Origin: Nymphaea colorata
Taxonomy: Eukaryota > Streptophyta > Magnoliopsida > Nymphaeales > Nymphaeaceae
Assembly: GCF_008831285.2 (NCBI RefSeq)
Contig: NC_045150.1
Coordinates: 7,328,001 to 7,392,000 of the forward strand
DNA: 64,000 nucleotides
Direction of reading: 5' to 3'
In this document: positions 32,330-44,239 of the stretch, in pieces
Layout of the letters: every line of letters begins with the position of its first letter
How positions within the stretch are numbered: position 1 is the first letter of the stretch
Notes under the pieces: generated by a model
What the model was told of the DNA's origin: nothing
Database searches by the model: none
What the model saw: the letters and a program-made list of their open reading frames with translations, nothing else
Position numbers and translations under genes: made by a program

Positions 32330-33835
32330 CTCCCTCTTCTCTGGGGCTTCTTCGAAGATAGGTAAAGAAACCTTCGCCTTCTATCGTGTGAATGGCGCGC
32401 CAAGAATTTGCATCCACGCACACTCGCGGCCGAAGCCTCGTTTGCTAGTTCCCGCCTTCGGGCTTCTCGCCACGGGCCATATGCCCTGACGGCCGGACCA
32501 ACTCTGGCTTTGCGGTGAGCACGGGTTGGATAAAGGAATCGGGTCAAACCTTGAACGACCTGTATCCGGATTTCAAAGGCGGGTCCGTATGATCGCATCC
32601 TTCGAAGCGTTGATCCATCCAATGAATTGGATCCGGTTCGACGTTTCCACAAGTAATGACTGAACCGGTTCAGATCCAAAGTCCCATTTGCACCTGCTTC
32701 GTATTTCGGGTTGATTTTTATTCCCTTAATTGGGAATCGAGACAGCGTGGTACTTGCCGTTTTTGTAAATGGATTTGGTCGAAGATCCAAATTCGAACAC
32801 CAATTGAAATTGAACTGTGAATAAAACATGCTTTACCCTGACTGGAGCCTGTTAGTTTCTTTAGTTTAAGTCGGCGTGATGAGCAATATAATATGATGGG
32901 TGGTTCAAATGGTTGAAGCTCAAGCAGGACTTTATTCAGGATGAACCCAGACACTGCTCCTCGGCTGAGGGAGGGGGTGGGCTACCTAGACCTTGGCTCC
33001 ACCCCAACTATTTGAAGAAAAAAAAACATATCTAAAAAATTAAACAAATTTAGTTGTGCAATATATTTTTTAAATTGAGGTTTAATTTGACCCTACTCAG
33101 ATTCGAAGTTAGAATATTTGACCTACTCCTGAAAAAAATCCTGGTTCTGCCCCTGCTCTCAAACCCAACAAAAGTTTTTATCATGGATTCACACACTGTA
33201 AATTCAAAAATATTAAGTCTGATTCTTGATTAAGAGCTGTTATATTGGGTGAGTAAGAGAAGTATTTTGTTTTGCCCCACAACAAGAGGGCTGAAGTGTC
33301 TACCCTCTTCCACATCGCCCTGCATGAGAAAATGATGATGTTACAACAAATATACTTTACGTGTGCACCTTTTACACCTCAGTAGCTTTAAAATAAAATT
33401 ACAAATGTTTTTTAGTCTATATTTGAAGTTACAAGTGTTTAGAAAGTGTTTATTCTGGTTAAAGGAACCACATAAACAATTTCTCACAATCTTTAATATG
33501 GGACTAAACTTCTCAAGGTGGGGTGCTAGAATCAACCATCATTAACATGTACGCATCTATGTGTGTGGGACCCAAGTTTGGGTATTGAACTATGGTCTGA
33601 TACCATTGTAGTAACATGACTTATGCTGGGTTCGGTCCCCTTTTTAGCGAATCTCAACTTGGCCCTTAGTAGGTTATGTTATAGCTCTGAAAAAAGGTAG
33701 AAACCAATAGAACCAACCATTTTAATAACCCATTTTGTAAGTCCTTGAAGATTTTGCATAATTCTCAATACAAAAGTAAACTTCTCAAAGTAGAACGTTA
33801 GCCATGGGGCGTAGTGCCTAACTGCATGACATCAA
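32330..33835. other. Promoter region of the NUP42-like gene and intergenic DNA
   Basis: A purine-rich minus-strand leader (GAGAAGAGGGAGAGGGAAGG) precedes the ATG at 32317, and GC-richer DNA extends to about 32650. Beyond that, phrases such as TCCTGGTTCTGCCCCTG (near 33140) resemble the MULE-type MITE ends. At about 33598-33612 the minus strand reads ATGGTATCAGACC, an initiator-tRNA-type primer site, possibly from a degraded LTR element. Confidence 0.45.
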
Positions 33836-33844
33836 TCTAGGCCC

Positions 33845-34707
33845 AGTTGTGGCACCTAGATTGCTAGACCCATTGTATGGATCTTTTGTGGGCCCAACGG
33901 CTACTAGTGCATGTAGTGAAGGATAGACTATTACTACATTTTAATAAGTTTTTTTCTTCAATTTCCTTCTCCTTGTTGTAACTTATTCATATAGCTTGTT
34001 TAAAGAATTGTCTCAACCAATATTAGAAAAAGAAAAGCGCTTTTTCCTCTCAAAACTTTACAGGTTTGATTCCAGTGCAGGGCAACCCAAATATGTAAAA
34101 CCAATTCATTCCCCTTATGACTATGTAGCTTTCTACCCAAAATTGATTAGAGCAGATGCTCCCAACTAGATTATATTTAGGGTTCAAGCTGCTGTACACA
34201 TCTAATTAAGAAATTAATATTAATTGGAAGGAGTTGGCCATCAGTCTAAGAGGTAGAATAGGTTGTTTGTTATGGCATTTTACCTGCGACCATGAACATA
34301 ATCCAAAGATCACATAATCTGCCAGATTATTGGATCTGGTTTCCTTAATTCCATCATCCATCACCCTTAGTTCGTTGCTCATCTCTCTCTCCCTCCCTCT
34401 CTCTCGTGCAGAATGGTGATACACTAGTGTTTTCAGTAGATTTAAATATTAAAGGTTGGTCTGTTCAACCGCATATAGAAAGGTTAGCCATTATGTTAGT
34501 CGGTAGCTTTAATCATAGTCAATATATCATGAGACTTCGAGATAGTCGAAAGTCAATGGCTTAGAATTAATTATGAATACTGAGATACAAGATGTCCTCT
34601 ACTTTAAGGCATGAACATAATATAATGACATGCTGTGGAGGGTTTGTTCTGCTCTTTCATAAAGATATATTTATGTAAATCAATTGAGTTTACTAACATA
34701 AAATATT
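33845..34707 (+). repeat. Dispersed repeat B, copy 1
   Basis: Roughly 860 bp closely similar, block after block, to 52590-53454 and 53660-54516. Shared stretches include CAAAACTTTACAGGTTTGAT, CCAACTAGATTATATTTAGG and TCATGAGACTTCGAGATAGT. This copy has extra CT-rich sequence near 34384-34403. It is more diverged than the two downstream copies are from each other. No coding region; the ends and any target duplication were not resolved. Confidence 0.85.
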
Positions 34708-34946
34708 ATATATATATAGGAATCCGGTGCACCCTAAAGCTTGTACGAAGTTAACTTGTTTCCGGACGGAAAATATTTTCTTTTGAGTAACACACTCGGC
34801 ATCTTTCAAACATGTTTTTTTCCTTTTAATTTGTTAAGTAACTTGTTGGTGTTGATGTGTTAGATGAGTTTTAGGAAGATGATAAGAAAGCACTGCACTG
34901 CAAGTCACCTCTCCAACCAACACTTGCTCGCCACTTTGATCTTCTT

Positions 34947-35550
34947 CACTACAAGAATGAGGAACAGAAACCCCCCAAGTACATCACCAAAAAACACACT
35001 CCTTGGTCCTTTTTTTTTCATTAATATCTCATCAACGTTGAGTCGGAGGGGCGCATGCCCACATACATGTATCCAAGTTTGGATGGAGAAAGCTTTCGAC
35101 TTTGATCGTGAAAACAACCTTTTCAGTCTTCAAGAAATCTAAAAATGTCGAACATTACTGACGCCCACGCTACGTTGGTGAAAAGGCCAGAACACGTACA
35201 CCCAATATCCAGCAACATAAAGAGACTCACGCGTTTTTTTACTGACGCGCGCAAATAGACGTTGCTAATAGCCTACGTCTAAAGGTTTTAGAGGTGCAAA
35301 TATCGTAATACGTTGGTAAAGATGAACAGTTTTCTTCACTTTCTGCGACGTCTTGTCCTGGACGTCAATAAAGTTTGAACTTAAATGACCCAGTAGCTCC
35401 ACCGTCGGTGATGGTAATTTTAACCAATGTGCAGCTGTGGACGTCACTAAAAATTTGTAATTACCCATATGTCTGCCAACATCGGCAAAAGTTGACGTTC
35501 ATTGACATTATATTCTCCACGCGTCATTAAAACCATATTTTTTTGTAGTG
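34947..35550. mobile_element. Non-autonomous CACTA transposon, 604 bp
   Basis: It starts CACTACAAGAATGAGG and ends TTTTTTTGTAGTG, so the terminal CACTACAA is inverted exactly. It is flanked by a perfect 3-bp target duplication CTT (34944-34946 and 35551-35553), as CACTA elements make. The right two-thirds are dense in subterminal motifs around GTGACGTC (for example GGACGTCACTAAAA, GGACGTCAATAAAG, GCGTCATTAAAAC and GACGTTGCTAAT), the usual binding-site arrays of this superfamily. No transposase is encoded. Confidence 0.9.
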
Positions 35551-35899
35551 CTTAGAAAGCTTTGGCTACATATCCACCTGATAAAGAATCCATCGCCAAG
35601 TCATTTGATACAAGTCATTTTCAATCAAAAACTAAAAAAGGTTCCCCCTTATGTAACGAATGCTCAAGTTTTCCCCATTTTGCTCTTTCATTAAACTTGT
35701 ATCAAATATATATTTGTTCTGCACGGTACCTTGAACCCATTTCATATGTTATCAACACAGTAAAACACTAGGGAGAGTTTGTTGAGGATATAAAGATTCA
35801 AAACTTAGATGGATGTTAAGGAACTGTGAACTCAAGGCATAGGATGATAAGCCTATGCCAGTAAAGATTCCTATGCTGATATCAACATAGAAAAAGATT

Positions 35900-37170
35900 T
35901 GCCAAAGCTCTGCACAAAGTTAATGAAGTATGATGAAATTGAAGATCCTCAAACTGGTATGTCTCTCTTCCTCAATGAATGCTACAAGTTCTAAAATGAT
36001 TAGGGACCTCTTTCCAACTATTTACAATGAAGATTCTAAGGTTGTTAGATGGCACTTAGAGAACATCATCTCATTCAAGCCCATTAGGAACATTGAAGCA
36101 CAATGAATCCCGCTCACCCTTGTATACATTGGGTTTGGAACAACCCTTGGAGCCCTAGAAACAAATGGATGCTTTAACTTGCCTGTGAAAGTAAGCTCCT
36201 AAAGCAAAACAAACACCAAAAAATATGATTCCAAGTCCCCAATAGATGTGCCTTTTGTCATAAACATTCTAAAGATATTTAGCATGTATTTTGTGAAAGC
36301 GGATTATGGCAGACTCTTAGTCATACATAATTAGTAAATTTAAAAATAAAAATACCTCATATTTCTATGAATCATGAATTAAAATGGTGGCACACAACTT
36401 ATCTCAAGAGAGGTTAGATGAACAAATGTTGAAGGGATGGTTTACCAACAATTATTTAGAAGGTGTGATCTTTAAGAAATCATGCTCTCACCAAAACCAA
36501 TACCGCTCTAAAACAGTTTGAAATATATTCATTATTGAAGCAAAAACAATTTTATCTGAAGATTAGAAACAAAATAAAACAGAGGTGGATCACTGGCTCA
36601 AATGTGGTATCCTATCATAATCATGACATGCAGTTGGTAGTTTTGACTCATACATATATTCATTTACTCACTTACTAAAGACATCATTATTGGAGTGACT
36701 ATTTGCAAAAGTGATAGAACTACAACTTCCTGAAAAACCTATTGTTCTCCAAAGACACCCCTCAATTGAAGATGAATCTTCTTAATATATGTCTACAAAG
36801 TTTTGGTGAATGACAACAGAAAATTGGGATTTTCTCCAATAACCTATACTGGAAAAAAGAAATGCTCCAAGGCTATTTGAAAGGTAGAGACCCTTTGCTT
36901 CATGAGTTCCCATATATTTCTAATTATGTTCCCAGGTTACACGTTGCGGACTATGACCCTTCCATCGGCATTGCTGACCTCTTGATTTTTTATATGCTTA
37001 GAGCTATTAGGTCTATTTAGGGCTGAGAAGCTTTGCTTCAATATTCTGTAATTTTTTTTATCATGTAAATTTTGCACAACTCATTTTTTGTCTAGGCAAA
37101 GGCAATTATGAAGGCCTTTCTCCTTGCAGTTTTGTATTGCAATCGATTTAAGCTCATTAACCTATTTATC
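35900..37170 (+). pseudogene. LINE 3' ORF remnant (zf-RVT region and 3' tail)
   Basis: Broken plus-strand translation near 36120-36560 reads WVWNNPWSPRNKWM, then CAFCHKHSKDI followed by HVFCES, then LKWWH. This is the C-x2-C ... H-x3-C zinc region that follows plant LINE reverse transcriptases. Downstream sequence to about 37130 ends with GGCCTTTCTCCTTGCAGTTTT, a phrase like the tails of plant LINEs. Stops are frequent, and no polymerase core was found. Confidence 0.6.
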
Positions 37171-40043
37171 GAGCAATTAAAGAAAATCAGACTACACTTA
37201 GTCGTCAATTGATCTTAATTAAAAAGTCAATCAAAGGGTTTTATATATCATTCACTAATGGCATTATACTTGTAACCAAAAGGAAGAGGCCACACTTTTT
37301 TCTCATTTTCTACAACTTTTCTCAACCTCTCTGAGGATTGCACAAATCTCCAAATCATTTTAAGGATTTAGCTTAAGCAACTGATAATTGTAAGTGGTTC
37401 TCAAACAAGGGACTCATATTGGGTTATTTAAAAGAGATGAGAAGGAGGAACCTAACATTCTAGTCATTGACCAGAGAATTAAAAAAGGTCACAATATTCA
37501 CAAGATTAATCATCAAGGCCATGTTTGATAGCATTAGAATTAAGGTCCAAGGCTGTTGCTAAATTGAGGTTAGTTTAAATCCACAACTTAAATCACATGT
37601 GGATTTATCGACTGGGGGTCTCAAATTTCTATTACCTGGTGAAAACCATGACTTTGTGATCCAAAAGTAAAGGTGTATGACCAAAGGTCCATGATTGTAA
37701 AATCTGTGATAGTGTTGAATATGAGATCCAAGACTACTAAACATAGCAAATTGAAAAAAAAAATTACATTGAAAAATTGTTAGTTTCGCCATGTATTGTT
37801 TGGATTAGGGTTCAATTTGGCCCCATCCAGATCCAAAGGTTGGATTGTTTGGCCCGCCCCTGAAAAAAATCCTAGCTTCACCCTCGATACTAGGCCCAAG
37901 GAAGAAAACAATTTAAAATTGAAAAAATAAGAGAATGATCAATTAGCTTTCTCAAGCACTCATTCTTAAAAAGACTAAGCATCTTTAATGGTATTGGGGC
38001 AGAAAGTTCACCCACTTGGTAAAAATTTGAACCTACAAGTTGAGCGTAAACTGAACCTATTTTTAGATCTTCATGTCACCACAGGTTGCAAGAAGGGTCT
38101 TAAAGCGTAAACTGAGCCTATTTTTAGATGAGAAATGCTTATATTTTTATATGTAATTTTATGATTAAAATATTATGTTTATGTGTGATACATGCTTAGG
38201 CATAGAGATATAAACCCCAAACTAGATCATTTGGACACTAGAAACCATGTGTAGACTGAACAATGGATTGGTTTAACACATCAAAGATGTTTGTAAACAA
38301 TTTTCAAAAGGTTGAGGTTTTTTCTCAAGAGCTTCTCCATTTGATTTTTTTTTTTTTTTTTTGAAAAGTGACAGAATAAACAAATTTATCAGAAAATGTG
38401 AAGCAAGAAGCTTTGGAGTAGCACCTTAGTTCTGCACTTTTGAGAAAAAATTGAGTTCTTTGAAGGCATTTAAAACTTTATCTTGGTTTCTAAACAATAA
38501 TCAGAAGATAGTTTTCTTAAAAACGATGGTGATGCTGACCACTTATTGAAAAATTCTTGAGAGATCTTATTTAACCCTAAACATAAAGCATATTCTCTTA
38601 CATCCCCATCTCCCGCAAGCTATTTTTCTCCATAATAAAAAAGTATTTTTTTTCTATAGTTGTCCCTTACCACTTTCTCTCTTGATTTCTCCCTAGTTTC
38701 ACCTATGTTTTCTCAAGACAAAGTTGTAGCTTGGAGGAGTACATCAATAAGGCAGATTGCACACTCTTCCTTTTCTTTTGAGTTGCGTTCAAGACTACAA
38801 CCAAAGTGACTACCTCCTTCCTCTTCTTTAGACCGGTGAAATCCATGTAGTTTGGTTTTTGCACATAGAATTGAGCTTTTTTCTCTTTTAAGTTGTAGGA
38901 AGGAGCATTCTAGATAGAGGTAATAGTTCTAGTCAGCCCATTTGTTGCTTTCTTGTTGGCAGGTTTTAAATAGTATATTGGCCAACATACTTTTGTGTTT
39001 AAGCAACTCTTGTTTTCCTGTGTTTGCCAAGGCTAAATCATATGCTAAAATCTAATCTTTTTTATACCATCATAGTTTATATCCTTGCTTCCTTTTTGTT
39101 TGAATGCTAGCAATCAGAAGAATGTTGGCCCTAAGTGAAGTAATTTGATGGTGGGTTTTTAAAGTATTGTGGTGGACTGTCTAGTTTTTGTGATGACTAT
39201 CATTTTATGTTGTTTGCTAAAGTTTCAACATTAATTTTTGTTCTAATTTTAAGGAGAGATAGTCCTATTTGCTTGTTAGCTTTAAGATTTTGTATACAAA
39301 GCACTAATAATGGTAGTATATTGATATTAGTTAAGAGTTTAGGTGATGGCTGGCCCTTGAAGAAGTTACATTGATCGGTTTTGAATTAACTTTTGTCTTG
39401 TTTGTTCAACACTAGTTTCGGTTAGATTGAAGTGATTTAAGTTTGTGTAACAACCATCAATGTAGGTTTAACGTTTTTAGTTAACATTGCATTAGTCATA
39501 TAGGTTGCAGCGTAGCCACCACCGACCTTAGGGCATATTATCGCTAGTGGCCACCTCTCTCTAGAGCTCAACACAACTAGAGTTTATGTTGTTCTTCATA
39601 CCTCAACATGAAATACAAAACTTTCTATAATAAATGTTGATGCATGCAATGCATCATATTTTATATCATAATGCATGCACTTCTTAATAATTTTTTGTGG
39701 GCTTTGCTTGTCAAAATGACGTGACATGACATTCAGTGATTGAACCGAGAGAAAAGATTTATGATTTAGAACAGATGCTTTGATTGCTTTCAATGTTAAG
39801 AAGCTTTGTTTGAAATTGTAATGGGTCAAGTTTGCATTAAGATTTAAATCCATAGCCATTCTAAATAGGCTTACATGGACATTCTAAATAGACTTAAATC
39901 CCTACAAAACTCTTCATCCTAGTAGATGAATAGAAGAAAATTACCGAATTGCCAATTTAAGGGGCAATAGCTCCTATTTCATCAATTTTGGAAACTTTTT
40001 GATCATATAAAATATTCCTTTTTAGTACTTTTTTTTAATAGGG
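37171..40043. other. Intergenic, AT-rich
   Basis: No gene, repeat ends or RNA gene recognised. Near 37795-37890 there is a phrase with GGCCCGCCCCTGAAAAAAAT that resembles 33120-33150, likely a repeat fragment. T run at 38347-38362. Confidence 0.5.
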
Positions 40044-40217
40044 GGCAATGTGTAACTAGACAAAGCAAAGTCAGCCATGGAAGCCATCCACGGCTTGCAG
40101 TGTTACAACTTTTCATCTACTTCCACAACAGGCAATGTGTAACTAGACAAAGCAAAGTTAGCCATGGAAGCCATCCAAGGCTTGCGGAGTTACAACTTTT
40201 CATCTACTTCCACAACA
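40044..40217. repeat. 87-bp direct tandem repeat, two copies
   Basis: The unit starts GGCAATGTGTAACTAGACAA and ends CATCTACTTCCACAACA. Copies are 40044-40130 and 40131-40217, with about four differences. Confidence 0.9.
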
Positions 40218-41589
40218 TCACAGCATGGGTGTCTATAGGTGTTGTCTTCTTCCAACCATTTAACTGAGGGTTCCTACAAGTAGATCTTTTGTCTCTTCAC
40301 CTTATCCCATCATGTTTACTTCTTTTCTTATATTTATTCTTGTTGATGTTGATTTTTTTTGTGGGTTTACATAAAAATAAATAGAAGTTTTACAAGTCAT
40401 AGCTGTCTCTAGCACTCTTTTTTACATTGTGTGGATTCTTATGGTTGTGTGATGACATTCTCAAAATTGCAATCTTTGAGACACTAACACCAGAAGTGAA
40501 TATGGGATGGTCTGTTGATCTCAAGTAGGAAGACTAAAATCCTTCATTCTCACCTATTTTCGGTGAGAATGATGCTAAACCCACCATGCGAGTGAAGGTT
40601 GAAACCTTCTTCCTTTCCCTATCCTTCTAGGATTTATCTGTTTTTGGCATCTTGAGATGACACGACTCTATACTTCAACTTGTATATCAGTGTCTTCCTC
40701 TTTTACAACAAAAATAGTTGACACCATAGAGAATCGAGATGAAAACTCGTTGCCTCCATCCCCCACCTTGTCTATAGCACCAATTGTAACAACCCTGAAA
40801 TTTAGTCTCCCTTTAGAGACCCTCCCCAGCTAATTCATTAAGAATTATAGGTTTGCTTTCCTTCTCACTTCTTCTAAGATTATGATTTTTTATGAGATTT
40901 TAATAAGTATATTGAGATGATTTTGCAGTGAAGCCCATTTGAAAAGGTATTCTAATTAAAAACCAAGTTAGAGTAATATGATTGTACTTTTGCAACTCCC
41001 GCGATAGTAGTAAATTAATTGACAATAAATAAGAATATGGTTTGAGTGACCAAAATCAAATACTTCAAACATTGTTATTAACAAAAACATATAAAAGTTT
41101 AACACAATAGCTTAAACAAAAGCAACTAACACACCATATGCTTAACCCATTCTTAAATTTGTGAAGTAGTGGGCCAAGCTAGTCTTCCTAAAGCACCAAG
41201 TCAAGGAAGGTCCACCATACAATAAGTATGCTAAATTGCTTTCAGGGCTTCAAGAGATGTAAAAGGTACAAAAATAAACTTGATAGCAATTAGAAATGTC
41301 TATGAAAACATGATATATATAGGTGAACATCACCTATATAAACCTAAAATGCTAATTCACTACAATTTTATTCCAGAAAATCCAAAGCACTCTAAAATCT
41401 TAGTATGCACCTAAAAGTTGGCTGCTACAACATACTTCTAATCCACTAGACAGTAGCCTTGACGTTTGTACATGGAAAATTTAAAGAACACATAAAAATA
41501 GACAAACAATGAAAACCTTGAAATACCCTTCACAAGTGTTCAAATAGGCCTTTTGGATAGATTTTAAAAAACAGAGGTTTTGAATGGAC
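40218..41589. other. Intergenic; LTR-like terminus near 40787
   Basis: TGTAACAACCCTGAAATTTAG at 40787 is typical of the start of plant Gypsy LTRs, but no matching end or second LTR was found. Nothing else recognised. Confidence 0.35.
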
Positions 41590-43175
41590 AAATTATGGAA
41601 CACCCTAAAACTTAAAATTTAACATGATGTTTAAAAGTCAAGTATGTCTTCCAAAAGCCTAGCCACCCAATTTTGTCTTGGAGGCAGCCATGTGTTCTAG
41701 AGGAAAAGCTAATCCCTTCCTAGCTTGTCCATCATCTTGTAGCCAAGATCCTTAAAACCCAATCAAGTACTATAATGACAGAGACATCCTCAAGTACATC
41801 ACACTTGTTCTGACCTTACAAGATTGGAATTTGTTCATAATGATTGGCAATTGATATTTAATCTAATCTAACTCATCAAGATCAATTAACTTCATGCAAT
41901 ATTTCCCTTGTCGTTAGCAATTTCCCACTTAAAAGAGTCCATGTCAAGCTCAAACGAGTTGTGAATTATACCTTAACTGCCTCATTTTGCAAATCTCATT
42001 AACAACAATGACCAATATTTTTGTTGCCCTATTCTTCTAAATGCCTTCATTAACAACAGTGACCATCATTGAGGTCGGAGATCACGTGGGAAGGCTGATA
42101 ACCCTTGTGCGGGAAGATTGACGATAGTCTTCTCAAGGAGTTCTGCCGCCTGACTTTCTTGACTCCATCGTGTTCTTAGATTATTTTTAAAAGCAAGTAG
42201 ACACTCGTTCAGTACTACTTCAACATCTCTTCTTGAATTTTGCCGACTCGATCGACGTTCTTTTAGAGTAGACATCAAAGATTACCTCACATCTCGCAGG
42301 CAGCAGCTACAAGAAATCGCACCTACTGTGATGCAGAGTGGACATGCGTTACAGTTTGGAGAATTAATACTGCCCTACGATCAGACACACCATTTTAATT
42401 CAAAGTAAGAACATTTTGGAAGGAAGCGCACAGAGCTCGTCGATGGACTGAGTTTTACTTACAAACTCAGAACTAAAAGACTAGTTTAGACCACATTCTC
42501 ATGTCTAAGTTTTACTTTTGTTTTGTTGTGCTAACATTTGGTCTCAGATTCACACATTTCCAAAGCCGATAACATGCTAATGACTAGGTTGAGGACAGAA
42601 ACCAGCAAAGGGTATAAGTTTTTGAACTGGATATAACAAATAAATGATTGACTGAAAAACAAGAAAAAAATGTTTAAGTCAATTTTTATTTTTATCTTTC
42701 TCTTCACCGTCATGTTACATTTGATGGTCCTGATTAGATTATTATATATCCACATGACCTTTTCTAAAAAAAGGATATCATGAAAACTTATCAAAACTGA
42801 TTGTCCACAAGTGCGGTTGCATTAATCAGTTTGAGAAAACTTAGGATTCTCTGCAGAGAATGTGCCAGAGTTTAGGCTCATTAATAACTACGAGCTTCAT
42901 TAATCGGATTACGCTTTTAAGGAGGATTAAAATAAAAATGAACTACAACCTGCATCTACTTTTGGGATTCTATCTCATTTTAATGCCTCATAACCTAACA
43001 AAATCACCGCACCACCACACTTTCGACCTTGTGACAAGGGATTGTCACCAACACCTAATGATTTAATACACCTAATGGATACAACAATCAGATACTCATT
43101 TTCCCTAGAGAAAATAATTAATCAGTGAACATATCTAGGGGAGGGCAATTTTAGTTTTAAGAATGTCCCTTTTTT
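41590..43175. repeat. Degenerate duplicated block, copy 1
   Basis: The segment around 41600-42060 resembles 43829-44330 (shared AATCCCTTCCTAGCTTG/ATTCCCTTCCTAGTTTG and TAACTGCCTCATT..GACCAATATTT phrases). The segment 42820-43170 resembles 44405-44700 and 51771-51960 (shared CTCATTTTAATG, CACCACCACACTTT and AATTAATCAGTGAACATAT-type phrases). The order is kept, so these look like old tandem segmental copies. Confidence 0.6.
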
Positions 43176-43886
43176 GAACTTTTTCATTGCCCTTACAAAG
43201 GAGTTTCTTTCCTACATGCTCCCCATATGAAAAATCATGTTAAGTCGATGACTCTAATGTCAAGAGCTGTTGCATAAAGCAAAGCTGAATTGAGAAATGA
43301 TGCAATAAATTGAGATGTTATTGGAAAAACAACAATCCAATTGCCACTACGCTAAATGAGACTCTCACCTTACCTAGTTAGGCTGGGCACCAGACCAGCC
43401 TGCAAACATTAACTGCAGACTGGGCCTGGCTCGACTACTCAAAATCCAAGCCAAGCCCGCTCAGCCTAATTAACGTGAAAAATTGTGTTTAATGTAAAAT
43501 AACATATAAATGTAATTAATTATAATGAAATATATATTATTATATATATTTATATATGTAATAAAATAATATTAAATTTAAGTAATCTGGCTGAGTCTTG
43601 CTGAGTGGGACCAGCTTGGGCAGGTTCGATGCCAAATTTTTGGGCCCGGATCTCAGTTGGGCCAGGTACCAAGTATCCATTGGGTACCCACTCGGTGCCC
43701 AAGCTTGCCTACCCATCTCTTTCACCATGCATGCAATGGAGGTGTCAAACATGCATTGGGTTTAGAAGTAAAAACCACTCCCTTTATAGGATACAGATCT
43801 ATCTCTATTCCATCATGAGCGGCCCTAGAACTTAAAATTCAATATGGCCTTTAAAAGCCAACCACATCTTCCACAGGTGGAGTCGC

Positions 43887-44017
43887 ACCCTTCCATGTTA
43901 GATGCCAGCCACATTTCTCAAGGAGAAGTTATTCCCTTCCTAGTTTGGCACACCCTTCCATGTTAGATGCCAGCCACATTTCTCAAGGAGAAGTTATTCC
44001 CTTCCTAGTTTGGCACA
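43887..44017. repeat. 65-bp direct tandem repeat, two copies
   Basis: The unit starts ACCCTTCCATGTTAGATGCC and ends CTTCCTAGTTTGGCAC. The copies are virtually identical, so the duplication is recent. Confidence 0.9.
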
Positions 44018-44239
44018 ACTTTCAATTTCTATGCCCAACTCTCGTAATTTAAAAGTTGTTGCGACTACAACAACGTTCAATGAAAAGATTACCTTGTCTT
44101 CAAACTGCGTTAGGACTAGAGTAGACCATGCTTAAGCCAAACCGATGGACATGGTCGAGCCTAGCTTGCTTCGGACATCAAAGATTAACTTGCGTAAATG
44201 GTGAACTATCGATATTTACTCTAGTTTGACTCGTTAAGA

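Noticed and set aside
32086-32829. 247-residue minus-strand frame over the start of the NUP42-like gene
   Set aside because: It is in a different frame from the verified exon 1, has no recognisable domain and overlaps the GC-rich promoter.
33598-33640. Minus-strand ATGGTATCAGACC primer-site-like sequence
   Set aside because: No paired LTR, polypurine tract or target duplication was found. It is kept only as a note in the intergenic entry.
40787-40830. TGTAACAACCCTGAAATTT LTR-like start
   Set aside because: No second LTR or matching end in the window. The sequence next to it fits neither a clear primer site nor a polypurine tract.
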